From positions 1-38,180 of the forward strand of contig NZ_CADEGP010000022.1 of the NCBI RefSeq assembly GCF_902826915.1: a DNA stretch of 38,180 bases. The letters run 5' to 3'. The stretch is from an uncultured Nitrosomonas sp. (GTDB lineage Bacteria; Pseudomonadota; Gammaproteobacteria; Burkholderiales; Nitrosomonadaceae). The stretch's first letter is position 1; each line of letters begins with the position of its first letter. Positions 1-8,889 of the stretch are shown here, in pieces. A model generated the notes under the pieces. It worked only from the letters and a program-made list of their open reading frames with translations. It did not search any database and was not told the DNA's origin. Position numbers and translations under genes: made by a program.

Positions 1-201
1 AGATTATTTGTGCCTAACATCAATTGCTTGCTGTTATTTCAGGATCGACTAATTATCTCCAGGAAACTTTTACTTGAAGCTAAATTATGATTAGAGCAAA
101 CCTCGGTTCTCAATGAATCAATGTAATTTGGAATCACCAGGCTCGAGGGATATCGTTTCCCGCTACTCGCGAGTTGCAAAAATCTGATTGCATACTTTCC
201 T

Positions 202-2154
202 CTATGTTTGCAACCAATAGAAAGACCGTGCAGGGCAAATTAAGCTCTCATCTGTCACATGCAAGGTTTCTCCGCTTACTAAATCTCTGATTAACTCGTG
301 CTGAAAGAAACCCATGTGTTGGAGTGGAGATAGCTTTAAGGGTTGCGGTTCATCATCAAAGTTTCCAACCACCAGAACTCGCGGGCTGTTATTAATTTGA
401 TCGAATCGTGAAAACACAAAAAGATGGGGATTATCTACGTTCAATAATTCGCGATTATTTCTATCTGCAAAAGCTGGTACTTCCTTGCGCACAGCAATCA
501 TTTTCTTTACCGCGCAAAAAATGTTGTATTCGACTGTTCCTGGCTGTGTTCTTAACATTGCTCTGTTCCAGTCCATTTTGGGACGGTGTGCCCAACGATT
601 ATCCGTGCTCTTTGATTCATCATTAAGATAAGAATCATCATTAAGCGTTCCAATGGCATCTCCATAATAAAGCATCGGAATTCCACCAAACGAAAGGATC
701 ATTCCGTGCAACAGGAGAATAATCTTAATAGCCATATTCGTAGCATTAACGTCATTACTCTCCAGCGCGTGCTTAAGTCCGGCGAGTGAGGCGAGTGATC
801 CCGAAATACGTGCATCACCTGTCTCCAAATTTCTTCCAAAAGCAAGCCCGGCTGCCAGAGATCCTTCAAAATTTCCAGTAAAATAATCAATTAAAAAGCG
901 TCTATGCGACAACGGCTCATATCCAGCCAAGGCTATATCCGCATCGCTGAAGCCCAAGCCAATATCATCATGGCTGCGTGCGTAATTGAGCCAAGTTGCT
1001 CGTTCAAGCTTCTGAGGAATATTCTGTATGCCAATATTAAGCAGCATGGTTCTTTTTGTCGCCACAGCGTCCCATAGCAGCGCCATATAAGTAGCATTGT
1101 AGGCAATCTCGCACTCTTTCGCATTGATAGCATCTTCGCCAAAATACTTAATAATCTCCGTTGGCGAGACAATAGCTTCTGCAATAAACAGCACGCCTGG
1201 GGCAGTAACTTGGCAACAATCTTTCATTAGCTGCAAAATCAGATGCGCTTCACGCTCATTCTGGCAAGAACTACCTATTTTTTTCCAGAGAAATGCTACT
1301 GCATCAAGCCGTAAAATATCGGCGCCACGATTGGCCCAAAACAAAAGAATGTCGAGCATCTCTATGAGCACCGCCGGATTCTGATAATTTAAATCCAACT
1401 GATAGTGATTAAATACAGTCATCACCCATTTACCCATCTTTTCATCCCAAGTAAAGTTGCCCGGCGCAGTTTCCGGGAATACTTCCGGCATTGACTCTTC
1501 ATAGATATCAGGGATTGATCTATCATCAAAGGTAAAGTAGTAATCCTGATAGGTTTTATCACCTTCACGCGCTTTCTCAGCCCATTCATGCTGATCAGAA
1601 GTATGATTAACCACCACATCCAGCACTAATAACATGTCGCGCTTTTTCATGCTATCAACTAGTTTATCAAAATCCTTAAAGGTGCCGAATCGACTATCAA
1701 TCTTGCGATAATCTCTAACAGCATAGCCGCCATCACTCTTGCCTTCAGGGCAATCACAAATAGGCATAATGTGTACCAAGTTAACGCCTAATTCCTGCAA
1801 ATAACTTAATCTTGGCAACATACCTTGCAAATTGTCAGCATATCCATCGCAATACAGTGCCATACCCACCCATTTTTGGCTTAAAAACCAATTGTGATCT
1901 TTTTCACGCTCCAAGTCTGTTTTCTTGAGATGGCTGGGCCTAGTAGCATATTGGCGCATAAGTGTTTCTACCAGATTCCGCATCTGTTCTTTGAAATCAG
2001 GCCGATTTCCGTAAAGCGTATTGAATAGCGAATAAATCGCATAGAAATTTGCACCTAATCGCGTATAAAAGAGTTGCAGATTCTGCGGCTTTGATTTTTG
2101 CCTCAACTCAACCAAAATATCATTAAGCAATGAATGCGAAATCTGTTCATACAT
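202..2154 (-). CDS. ams: Amylosucrase (GH13)
   Basis: Amylosucrase transfers glucose from sucrose onto an alpha-1,4-glucan and releases fructose; it can also hydrolyse sucrose. The 650-residue protein has the family's usual length and layout: a helical N-terminal domain (about 1-90), a (beta/alpha)8 barrel and a C-terminal beta domain. Visible GH13 motifs are DVVVNH (179-184), the nucleophile Asp284 in LRLDAVAF, the acid/base Glu326 in IAEAIV, and the transition-state Asp396 in SHDDIG. No signal peptide is seen, so it is probably cytoplasmic. The start is ATG at 2154, 20 bp after the sucrose-phosphate synthase gene, with an AGGT upstream. It is the last gene of the fructokinase-SPS-amylosucrase operon. 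Specificity within GH13 is inferred from overall similarity to Neisseria-type amylosucrases and from the sucrose context. Confidence 0.93.
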   Translation of the reverse strand: MYEQISHSLLNDILVELRQKSKPQNLQLFYTRLGANFYAIYSLFNTLYGNRPDFKEQMRNLVETLMRQYATRPSHLKKTDLEREKDHNWFLSQKWVGMALYCDGYADNLQGMLPRLSYLQELGVNLVHIMPICDCPEGKSDGGYAVRDYRKIDSRFGTFKDFDKLVDSMKKRDMLLVLDVVVNHTSDQHEWAEKAREGDKTYQDYYFTFDDRSIPDIYEESMPEVFPETAPGNFTWDEKMGKWVMTVFNHYQLDLNYQNPAVLIEMLDILLFWANRGADILRLDAVAFLWKKIGSSCQNEREAHLILQLMKDCCQVTAPGVLFIAEAIVSPTEIIKYFGEDAINAKECEIAYNATYMALLWDAVATKRTMLLNIGIQNIPQKLERATWLNYARSHDDIGLGFSDADIALAGYEPLSHRRFLIDYFTGNFEGSLAAGLAFGRNLETGDARISGSLASLAGLKHALESNDVNATNMAIKIILLLHGMILSFGGIPMLYYGDAIGTLNDDSYLNDESKSTDNRWAHRPKMDWNRAMLRTQPGTVEYNIFCAVKKMIAVRKEVPAFADRNNRELLNVDNPHLFVFSRFDQINNSPRVLVVGNFDDEPQPLKLSPLQHMGFFQHELIRDLVSGETLHVTDESLICPARSFYWLQT

Positions 2155-2174
2155 GATTTATATACCTAGAATTA

Positions 2175-4334
2175 TCAGCTATCCGTAGACCGCCAGCCAT
2201 AGTGTGCCAGCCCTTCAAGAATGCCATCCGCCTGATGGCCCTGAGCAAAATATATTCGTTCCATACCGCGCAGCCGCTCAAGTTCCGTGCCATAGTTGCC
2301 AACCACTATACCCAGCGTATCACCAAGCAACATTTCCTTATCGTTACCTGAATCACCCGCGACCAGAAAATTTTCCAGAGGCAATCCCCACTTGTAAGCC
2401 AAATAGCGGATAGCATGCCCTTTGGAAGCACGTACCGGCAACACATCCAGAAATTCCTCATGCGAATATATAAGCCGCGCATGCAAATGATGTTCCTGCA
2501 GTAGCTGGCAAAGATCATGCAAAGATGGCATCTGCTCTGACGCCACGTTATAACTCAGCTTAAATTTACGTTGATTCTCGACAGGTTGAAGTGTCAACCC
2601 AGGAATGTCGGACAATACTTGCTCCAGCGCCTCCCGCCGCCACAAGTGCGCAATACGATTCGCCCAGCCAATATCCGGTTGAAGCTTATAACTATAATTA
2701 ATTTCACTGCCGACTGAGGTGATTAATACATTGGGGATTGGAACCCGCGCATTTTTGAGTACGTTTACCGCGCTTTCCAGAGAGCGTCCGGTCGCAATAC
2801 CAAACACTATCGATCCTGTATGATTTTTCAACCAGGCGACTAGTTGCAACAATCCATTTTTATTGCCTATCAAGGTGTTGTCTATATCGCTGATCAGTGC
2901 TTTACGCGCCAACGGCATGGGCGATTTACCATCTTGCATGGTAAACGCAATCTGCCGACGCATACGTTTGCGATCGCGGCGCAGTAACTTGCGCACCTCT
3001 TTCACATACTTACTGACGTGAGCGTCCCAACTATAATGGCGGCGTGTGCCTGCAACGCCATTCTTTGCCCACAATCGCCATTGCTGTTTATCCGATAGCA
3101 CGCTATCAAGCGCAGAAGCAATAGCGGCTGGATCAAGAGGATTTACCAGTAACCCGTTACAGCAATTGGTCACAATGTCCTGAGGTCCACCATCTTCCGT
3201 GGCCACAAAGGGTAGGCCGCTAGCGGCTGCTTCAATCAGGGTCAAACCGAAAGGTTCGGTTAATGCTGGATTGACAAATACGCCGCGACGACGTGCAGCA
3301 AGGCGATATAACTCTGGAATGTCTTCGGCGCTGTGATGCTTGGGTATTGCAACCTTACCCCATATGTCATAGTGATCAATGTCCAGCAACAGTTCCTTCA
3401 GTACTTTTTGTGATGCTTCATCGAGTTCGCGTATATCGTCACGATTGCCTGCGACGATGACTAGATTGGCCTTCTCTTGTAATGCTGGATTACTTCCGTA
3501 AGCATTGATCAATCCTTTCAGATTTTTATGAATAGCAGGGCGACAGATTGCAAGTATCATCGGCTTGGCAAAATCAGAAAGAAATTTATCCACCATATGA
3601 ACGACATTAGAGTTGATTTTCCTACGTCCCGGTGGTGAGAAACGAGCGATATCAGTGCCTGGAGGGATCACCACAAAACGGCCACTTGCGTTATTGTGAT
3701 ACATACCGTACTGCTCAGTAACTTCCTGTCGAGTGCTAGTGATCACCATCGCAACGTTAACCAACAAATCCTCTTCTATCGCGATGCGGCGCTCAAAATT
3801 GAATTGACGTTCAATAGTTTGTTTCTTGCGGCCACTCGCCAGCAAGTGTAATAGTTTGGGACGTCCTAATGAGTGACCCGTGTGTACCTGAGGTATGCCA
3901 AGTAGCTGCGATAGCTGTTGACCTACGTATCCGGCATCCGCGTAATGTGTATGAATCAGATCCGGCAATCGGCCTTGTTGACGCAAAAAATGCAGACTGC
4001 GATCCGCCAGCTGATCAAGATGAGGCCACAGCAATTCCTTGCGTACATAGTGCGATGGGCCGAAAGGCAAGCGCAGAATACGCGCGCCATCACCGATTTC
4101 TTCGACGGGCTGGGAATAATCTGGCGACAGCGCGGGATCTTCGATCAACCGCGTCAATAAATCCACTTGTCCGACCTCGCGATGGCGAGCCAATGCACGC
4201 ATCAGCTCCACCACATAGGTGATTTGCCCACCCGTGTCGGCATCACGCCCCAACTCCATATTATTTCCTCTGATCAATCCATGCGTACTGATCATCAAAA
4301 TATACAAGGTATTTTCATTATTGATCGAGTCCAT
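2175..4334 (-). CDS. sps: Sucrose-phosphate synthase fused to sucrose-phosphatase
   Basis: This bifunctional protein makes sucrose-6-phosphate from UDP-glucose and fructose-6-phosphate and then dephosphorylates it. The GT4 part (about 1-455) opens with the sucrose-synthase family signature HGLIRG...DADTGGQ and contains the sugar-nucleotide motif EPFGLTLIE, with Glu360 and Glu368, and the basic residues Arg265 and Lys270. The C-terminal part (about 475-719) is a HAD phosphatase: SDIDNT with Asp483/Asp485, ATGR near 515, Lys638 and GDSGND with Asp661/Asp665. The frame is open up to a TTG at 4349, but the ATG at 4334 lies 2 bp after the fructokinase stop and has GGAAG 8 nt upstream, so I chose it. 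Residue numbers count from that ATG. An intact phosphatase catalytic set suggests that both activities are present. Confidence 0.92.
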   Translation of the reverse strand: MDSINNENTLYILMISTHGLIRGNNMELGRDADTGGQITYVVELMRALARHREVGQVDLLTRLIEDPALSPDYSQPVEEIGDGARILRLPFGPSHYVRKELLWPHLDQLADRSLHFLRQQGRLPDLIHTHYADAGYVGQQLSQLLGIPQVHTGHSLGRPKLLHLLASGRKKQTIERQFNFERRIAIEEDLLVNVAMVITSTRQEVTEQYGMYHNNASGRFVVIPPGTDIARFSPPGRRKINSNVVHMVDKFLSDFAKPMILAICRPAIHKNLKGLINAYGSNPALQEKANLVIVAGNRDDIRELDEASQKVLKELLLDIDHYDIWGKVAIPKHHSAEDIPELYRLAARRRGVFVNPALTEPFGLTLIEAAASGLPFVATEDGGPQDIVTNCCNGLLVNPLDPAAIASALDSVLSDKQQWRLWAKNGVAGTRRHYSWDAHVSKYVKEVRKLLRRDRKRMRRQIAFTMQDGKSPMPLARKALISDIDNTLIGNKNGLLQLVAWLKNHTGSIVFGIATGRSLESAVNVLKNARVPIPNVLITSVGSEINYSYKLQPDIGWANRIAHLWRREALEQVLSDIPGLTLQPVENQRKFKLSYNVASEQMPSLHDLCQLLQEHHLHARLIYSHEEFLDVLPVRASKGHAIRYLAYKWGLPLENFLVAGDSGNDKEMLLGDTLGIVVGNYGTELERLRGMERIYFAQGHQADGILEGLAHYGWRSTDS

Positions 4335-4336
4335 CG

Positions 4337-5251
4337 TTATGTCTTCCAATCTGCAATAAACGACTCATAAAAATCAGAAGAATCAGGAATAGCTCCCCGT
4401 ATTTCGCACAAAGCAGCGGCAAAAGCATTTGCACGCGATAAGGTAAGCATGATAGGCCACCCACGCAACAACCCAAGTATATACACAGAAGCAAAACCAT
4501 CCCCAGCACCGACTGTATCCACCACAGCGCGCGGAGACACCAATCCACCTATATTTGTCACTTTACTATCTTTGCCGAGTTGCCAGGCACCTTCTTCACC
4601 ACAGGTGACCAGCATGCTATCCAAGTTAAAATGTTTTATCAGCGCGGCTGCTTTTTGTACTCGATTTATGCCAGGTAGTCGGAAAAGTGGCACCAATACA
4701 TCCAGTTCCTCCTGATTTATCTTAACCAAGTCTGCATGTATTAAAGAATGTTTTATGGTATGCATGTCATACCAAGGTTGACGTAAATTGATATCCAGTA
4801 GGCGTGGCGCCTTGTTACTGTTAAGCAATGTTACCAGAGCATGAGCGGATATTGAGTTGCGCTGAGCCAAGGTACCAAAGTAAATTAATTGCGGGCATAT
4901 GGTCGAAGAAATCCTATCCGCCATACCTGCATGGATGAAGTCATAAGCCTGTTCTGGCAAAATTTCAAAGCGATGTCCACGTTCTTCCAGGTGAACCATT
5001 ACTTGCCCGGTCGGATGTAAATTATCACGCTGTATGCCACAATCGTCCATATTGGCATCTTTGATCTGAGCAAGTAGTTCACAACCCAGTTCGTCACTTC
5101 CGATGCGCGATATTAATACCGGATGCAGCCCAAATGCTTGCAAGTGACGTGCAACATTAAACGGAGCGCCTCCAAACACTTTTCGGTCATCGAATATGTC
5201 TACCAGAACTTCTCCGAACAATATTATCGTTTCTGATTTAATAGATGCCAT
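4337..5251 (-). CDS. Fructokinase, PfkB/ribokinase family
   Basis: The protein is a PfkB-family sugar kinase. The N-terminal signature GGAPFNVA lies at about 27-34, and the C-terminal signature DTVGAGDGF holds the catalytic Asp at about 251. In this operon the expected substrate is fructose released from sucrose by amylosucrase, giving fructose-6-phosphate for SPS or glycolysis. The frame opens with a TTG at 5260; the ATG three codons later (5251) gives a more normal 304-residue fructokinase and is preferred, although neither has a strong ribosome binding site. It is the first gene of the operon and the next gene starts 2 bp after its stop. Assignment as fructokinase rather than another PfkB kinase rests mainly on the neighbours. 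Confidence 0.87.
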   Translation of the reverse strand: MASIKSETIILFGEVLVDIFDDRKVFGGAPFNVARHLQAFGLHPVLISRIGSDELGCELLAQIKDANMDDCGIQRDNLHPTGQVMVHLEERGHRFEILPEQAYDFIHAGMADRISSTICPQLIYFGTLAQRNSISAHALVTLLNSNKAPRLLDINLRQPWYDMHTIKHSLIHADLVKINQEELDVLVPLFRLPGINRVQKAAALIKHFNLDSMLVTCGEEGAWQLGKDSKVTNIGGLVSPRAVVDTVGAGDGFASVYILGLLRGWPIMLTLSRANAFAAALCEIRGAIPDSSDFYESFIADWKT

Positions 5252-5470
5252 GGATACCAACTACTCTTTTGGTTTAATTACATAGCGAAATCTTGAGGCT
5301 CACTTCAGAGCAAGATAATTCATGATGCAGCTGTCTCGGACAATACAGTTTTGAGTTCGCTAAAAAATAGCTATTACTTATTTGGTTAGAAATTAGCATC
5401 TTATAGGGCACAGAAATTGCCAAAGAACATCTTTTACACCTTACCATACCCAATACATAAATAGGAAGTC

Positions 5471-5496
5471 ATCAATCGATCGATTGGTCGATCAAT
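5471..5496. promoter_or_regulatory. Overlapping palindromes, candidate operator upstream of the sucrose operon
   Basis: A perfect 12-bp palindrome (AATCGATCGATT, 5474-5485) overlaps an inverted repeat GATCGA-TTGG-TCGATC (5478-5493). The site is about 220 bp upstream of the fructokinase start. Such dyads can be regulator sites, for example for a LacI-type sugar regulator, but no regulator gene is nearby and the role is inference only. Confidence 0.3.
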
Positions 5497-5665
5497 AATT
5501 ACCATGATTACCAGATTCAAAAAGTGAGTCTAATCTCACCAGAGTAATCCTGTATTCAGTTGATTCCATGACCAAATTTCAATGCCACATAGCCTATCAA
5601 AACCAAGCTTGAGGCCAGTTTTAGTTTAAATAAAAATTGCCAATTAAAATTAAGCAGTGAAATAA

Positions 5666-5706
5666 CTAACAGCACATTTGCGCTTGGAAGCAAATATTTA
5701 TGTTAG
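5666..5706 (-). terminator. Hairpin just downstream of tRNA-Arg, possible terminator
   Basis: Read on the minus strand, CTAACA/TGTTAG arms enclose a second pair ATTTGC/GCAAAT, giving an interrupted stem that ends 18 bp past the tRNA CCA. The following bases are T-rich (TTATTTC) but there is no clean T-run, so termination is plausible rather than certain. Confidence 0.4.
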
Positions 5707-5723
5707 CAGTTTTTGACGGATTT

Positions 5724-5800
5724 TGGCGCGCCCAACACGATTCGAACGTGCGACCCCCGCCTTCGGAGGGCGGTACTCTATCCAGCTGAGCTATGGGCGC
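5724..5800 (-). tRNA. tRNA-Arg (anticodon CCG)
   Basis: A complete 77-nt tRNA cloverleaf is visible on the minus strand: acceptor arms GCGCCCA and TGGGCGC, a D-arm with AGCTCAGCTGGATAGAG, an anticodon stem CCGCC/GGCGG around the loop CTCCGAA, a TTCGAAT T-loop, discriminator G and an encoded CCA. The anticodon CCG reads the arginine codon CGG. It closely resembles the Escherichia coli CCG arginine tRNA as remembered. It stands between the CorC-family gene (same strand, upstream) and the non-coding region before the sucrose operon. Confidence 0.96.
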
Positions 5801-5939
5801 TCTGATAAACAACAAACTAGTTAAATGTTTGCCGAGCGACAGAATAACTGCTTTTATTATTCCCGTCCAACCGGGATTGTCCAGAGTGTGTCTATCCTGT
5901 TGTAGTAATGACGCTAAATAACGTATCTTTCCAGTCTGA

Positions 5940-7232
5940 TCACTCAGATTGCTTTGTTTCGGCTTCAGCAAAAGTGGGAAAAATTTTAACAGTTTTTACA
6001 GTTCGATTTTTGGTTTGAATAACTTCCATTGGATAACCGGCAATATTGAGACCAGTGCCCGCCTCGGGAATATCCTCAAAATATTCTAAAATTAATCCAT
6101 TTAGAGTTTTCGGCCCATCTAGCGGAAATTGAAAATCAAGTTTGCGATTTAATTCTCGCAGCAATGTTCTTCCTTCGACAAGGATACTGCCATCTTCCTG
6201 CTTCAAAAAAATGCTGGTTTGGGTGGGTGCTTGAGTAGTAAATTCACCAATAATTTCTTCAATAATATCTTCCAGTGTAACCAATCCCATCCACTCCCCA
6301 TATTCATCAACGACCAATCCAACCCTTTTCTGGTTTTCCTGAAATAGCTGCAGTTGCGAAAATAATGAGGTGCCAGAAGGAATAAAATAAGGTTTACGCA
6401 TGACTTTCTCCAATGTAGACGCCGTGATTTTTCCTCCTTGCATCTGATTCAAAACCTTACGCACATGCACAAGACCAACTATGTTATCCATACGCTCACG
6501 GTAAATTGGCAGACGGGTGTGGTGACAAGTTAGCAATTGTGCGTGAATAAACTCATCATCGGCATTGAGATCAATTGCCTCGACTTGATTTCGTGGAACA
6601 ATAACATCGTCAACCGTGATTTCTTCAAGATCAAATAGATTTAACAGCATGCTTTGGTGCTTATGCTGTATGAAATGCCCTCCTTCCAACACCAGCATCT
6701 TAAGTTCTTCCGTACTTATTTTTTGCTCAAGTTCTACATTCTCGGGCTTCAACCGAAATAGGATTAATAATCCACTCACAAACAAATTGACAAACCACAC
6801 AATGGGGTAACAAATAATCAACAGGGGTGTCAGCACATAACTTGCTGCTAAGGCGATGCGCTCAGGATAAGCAGCAGCAATCACTTTCGGAGTGATTTCA
6901 CTAAACACGAGAATGGCAAAGGTTACCGCTATTGTTCCCATAAGCAACGCAAACTCATCTTGCACAAAAAGTGTGGCAACAATGACTGCCACCAGCGTAG
7001 CAGAAGCAGTATTCAGCAAGTTGTTTCCGAGTAATATGACACCCAATAGCCGATCTGTTTTTTCAAGTAATTTTACCGTTAATCGGGCACCACGGTGGCC
7101 TTGCTTGGCTAGATGCCTTAATCGATAGCGGTTAATTGCCATCATACTGGTTTCAGATAACGAGAAAAAACCTGACACAATCAACAGGATCGCCAATGCA
7201 ATCAGCATGATGTGCAACGGCATATCTTCCAA
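5940..7232 (-). CDS. CNNM/CBS-domain membrane protein of the HlyC/CorC family
   Basis: The 430-residue protein has the architecture of the HlyC/CorC family: an N-terminal CNNM (DUF21) membrane domain with about four hydrophobic segments (roughly 5-25, 60-85, 95-115, 125-155), two CBS domains (about 205-330, including VGLVVDEYGEWMGLVTLEDI) and a C-terminal CorC_HlyC domain (about 345-425). Family members are linked to Mg2+ or Co2+ efflux and to membrane stress; the exact substrate cannot be read from sequence. The start is a TTG at 7232 with AGAGGTG 4 nt upstream; the ATG at 7223 would have poor spacing. The tRNA-Arg follows on the same strand 139 bp downstream. Confidence 0.88.
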   Translation of the reverse strand: MEDMPLHIMLIALAILLIVSGFFSLSETSMMAINRYRLRHLAKQGHRGARLTVKLLEKTDRLLGVILLGNNLLNTASATLVAVIVATLFVQDEFALLMGTIAVTFAILVFSEITPKVIAAAYPERIALAASYVLTPLLIICYPIVWFVNLFVSGLLILFRLKPENVELEQKISTEELKMLVLEGGHFIQHKHQSMLLNLFDLEEITVDDVIVPRNQVEAIDLNADDEFIHAQLLTCHHTRLPIYRERMDNIVGLVHVRKVLNQMQGGKITASTLEKVMRKPYFIPSGTSLFSQLQLFQENQKRVGLVVDEYGEWMGLVTLEDIIEEIIGEFTTQAPTQTSIFLKQEDGSILVEGRTLLRELNRKLDFQFPLDGPKTLNGLILEYFEDIPEAGTGLNIAGYPMEVIQTKNRTVKTVKIFPTFAEAETKQSE

Positions 7233-7412
7233 GAAGCACCTCTACTTGAAGTAATGAATTGACAGTAAATTTAAACAAACTTTCGTTATTCTGAATTTAA
7301 ACGAGTGTTTGTCAATAAGAAAACAATCAGTTGAGAAAATTAATAATCGTATCGCATCAGATGGTAGTTCCAGCGCTATTATTCTCTTAAATTCAAAAAT
7401 TTTTAACAGGAA

Positions 7413-8168
7413 CTAAAGATTGCAGAAGGTTATTTCAAATCTCACGTCGCCTTCATAAACTCTATTTTTTTGCACTGATTGTGCCGAAATAAAACGAATG
7501 TTTAGTGCATATTTGTTGGCGCTGATTTCGGGTACACAGGGGAGCTGATCGCTTATGTTAAGTCTTAGCATGTGCGCCGAGTATTCTGAGCCATTATGCT
7601 GAAAAACACCTTGATTCGCAACAACCCTCAGAGTTCTTCCACTCTTTCGTAATAGTAGCAAGACAATTTTGAATGCGTTGCGTATAGGTTGAAATGGAGA
7701 CAACCATTCATTAAGATCTTCATGCCGATGCACAGGATCTAAATTGAGCCAATAATGATAGAATGGCAAGTCAAACACACAACAACCGCCAGGTATTCCA
7801 ACTCGCTGTTTAATCGCCATCAGCCATTCATTTCCACGCAGGTGTTCGCCAACTTTTCCGGGAGAATCCAGCATTTCCCTGAAAGTGACTTTTATGTCAT
7901 TTAGGACACCATCAAGCACCTCTTCAGAAACATCTGGATTTTTTCGTAGCATTTCGAGTATCAGTTTTTGCCGTTCCAATTCTTGCAATAAATCTGATTT
8001 AATATCTGCACGATTGGTGATCTCTAGAACCTCAAATAAAGCCATGAGCGAAGTATGATGTTCAGAAGCACTCTCTTTAGTTGAAAAAAAATCAATTCTA
8101 TTAAACAGGTCTTCAAGTCGCAGGAGGGTGCGTATACGCTCATTAAGCGGGTGCTCATAACAAATCAC
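7413..8168 (-). CDS. zapD: Cell division protein ZapD
   Basis: ZapD (YacF) cross-links FtsZ filaments and stabilises the Z-ring in the cytoplasm. The 251-residue protein starts ICYEHPLNERIRTLLRLEDLF, trimmed here to the first residues ICYEHPLNERIRT as the recognisable family opening, followed by an all-helical N-terminal half and a beta-rich C-terminal domain (about 115-250, with GGCCVFDLPFYHYWL). The start is GTG at 8168; it fits the usual N-terminus exactly, although only a weak ribosome binding site is seen. It is the last gene of the pilC-pilD-coaE-zapD series, an arrangement common in beta- and gammaproteobacteria, and is separated from coaE by 121 bp that contain a perfect palindrome. 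Confidence 0.92.
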   Translation of the reverse strand: MICYEHPLNERIRTLLRLEDLFNRIDFFSTKESASEHHTSLMALFEVLEITNRADIKSDLLQELERQKLILEMLRKNPDVSEEVLDGVLNDIKVTFREMLDSPGKVGEHLRGNEWLMAIKQRVGIPGGCCVFDLPFYHYWLNLDPVHRHEDLNEWLSPFQPIRNAFKIVLLLLRKSGRTLRVVANQGVFQHNGSEYSAHMLRLNISDQLPCVPEISANKYALNIRFISAQSVQKNRVYEGDVRFEITFCNL

Positions 8169-8265
8169 AATAACTATGCGTCCACAACAAGGATTAGAAA
8201 CATTAGGTCTTGCCCGAGAAGGATTATTTCACAAAAGAAGCAAGTTTCCCAGTTAAATTCTTGAT

Positions 8266-8285
8266 CATTATGTTGCAACATAATG
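8266..8285. promoter_or_regulatory. Perfect 20-bp palindrome between coaE and zapD
   Basis: CATTATGTTG is followed directly by its reverse complement CAACATAATG. It begins 4 bp beyond the coaE stop and lies about 100 bp upstream of zapD. There is no loop and no T-run, so it looks more like a dimeric protein binding site than a terminator, but its role is unknown. Confidence 0.4.
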
Positions 8286-8289
8286 TTTA

Positions 8290-8886
8290 TTATGACAAAG
8301 AAAGATATTTCCTGTGTAGCTGAACTACCTGTGCTTTCAGATATAGAAGATCTTGACTGTTGTCGATCACATCATCCGCTTTTTGTAAGCGATTCTTTCG
8401 TGATACCTGTGTTGCAATGATCGCTTTTACTTGATGTTCAGTCAGCTTGCTACGTTCCATCGTACGTAATATTTGTTGTTGCTCTTCACAATCAACAACC
8501 AAACTGCACTGAACTAATTTGTCGTAATCATTCGTTTCAAATAAAAGCGGGATGACGACTATGATATAGGATGATCGAGTTCTTTTGACTTGCTGCAAAG
8601 TTTCGGCAAGAATGAGTGGATGAAGAATCTTTTCCAATGTAACCCTATAATTACTATTAGAAAAAATCAGGTCCCTCATCTTTTTCCTATCCAGAGAACC
8701 ATCTGCAGCTATCATGGTTTCTCCAAAAGAGTTTTTAATTGAGCTCATTGCCAGACCGTGAGGCTCAGTTAGCATCTTAGCAATTACGTCAGTATCAATA
8801 ACATCAATACCCAAATCCACAAAACATTGACTAACACTTGATTTTCCACAGCCAATTCCTCCAGTTAGTCCTACAATAAAGGTCAT
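8290..8886 (-). CDS. coaE: Dephospho-CoA kinase
   Basis: CoaE phosphorylates the 3'-hydroxyl of dephospho-CoA with ATP, the last step of coenzyme A synthesis. The 198-residue protein has the P-loop GLTGGIGCGKSS (6-17), the DTDVIAK motif near 31 that binds substrate, and the LHPLI lid-region motif, all typical of the family; length is normal. The ATG at 8886 lies 3 bp after the pilD stop, showing tight co-transcription with the pilus genes, as in many proteobacteria. The preceding pathway step, coaD, is also in this window (21205) but in a different operon. Confidence 0.95.
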   Translation of the reverse strand: MTFIVGLTGGIGCGKSSVSQCFVDLGIDVIDTDVIAKMLTEPHGLAMSSIKNSFGETMIAADGSLDRKKMRDLIFSNSNYRVTLEKILHPLILAETLQQVKRTRSSYIIVVIPLLFETNDYDKLVQCSLVVDCEEQQQILRTMERSKLTEHQVKAIIATQVSRKNRLQKADDVIDNSQDLLYLKAQVVQLHRKYLSLS

Positions 8887-8889
8887 TAA

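Larger units (their letters stand above)
5252..5723. other. Non-coding region upstream of the sucrose operon and downstream of tRNA-Arg
   Basis: No credible gene lies in these roughly 470 bp; an apparent minus-strand frame here runs through the tRNA and is rejected. The region is AT-rich. It holds a cluster of GATC/ATCGAT palindromes near 5471-5496, a short GTGAG/CTCAC hairpin at about 5526-5541, and an AT-rich hairpin at 5666-5706 just beyond the tRNA 3' end. The promoter of the sucrose operon (reading left) must lie in the part nearest 5251, but no convincing -35/-10 pair was identified. Confidence 0.7.

Noticed and set aside
1..201. Possible terminator or gene end after amylosucrase
   Set aside because: Only a short CTCGCGAG palindrome was seen; no stem with T-run and no coding frame could be supported.
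3869..4222. Plus-strand open frame of 117 codons inside the SPS gene
   Set aside because: Antisense to conserved SPS coding sequence; composition and content are those of a shadow frame.
5666..5971. Minus-strand open frame of 101 codons
   Set aside because: It runs through the whole tRNA-Arg gene and into the end of the CorC-family gene and has no recognisable domain.
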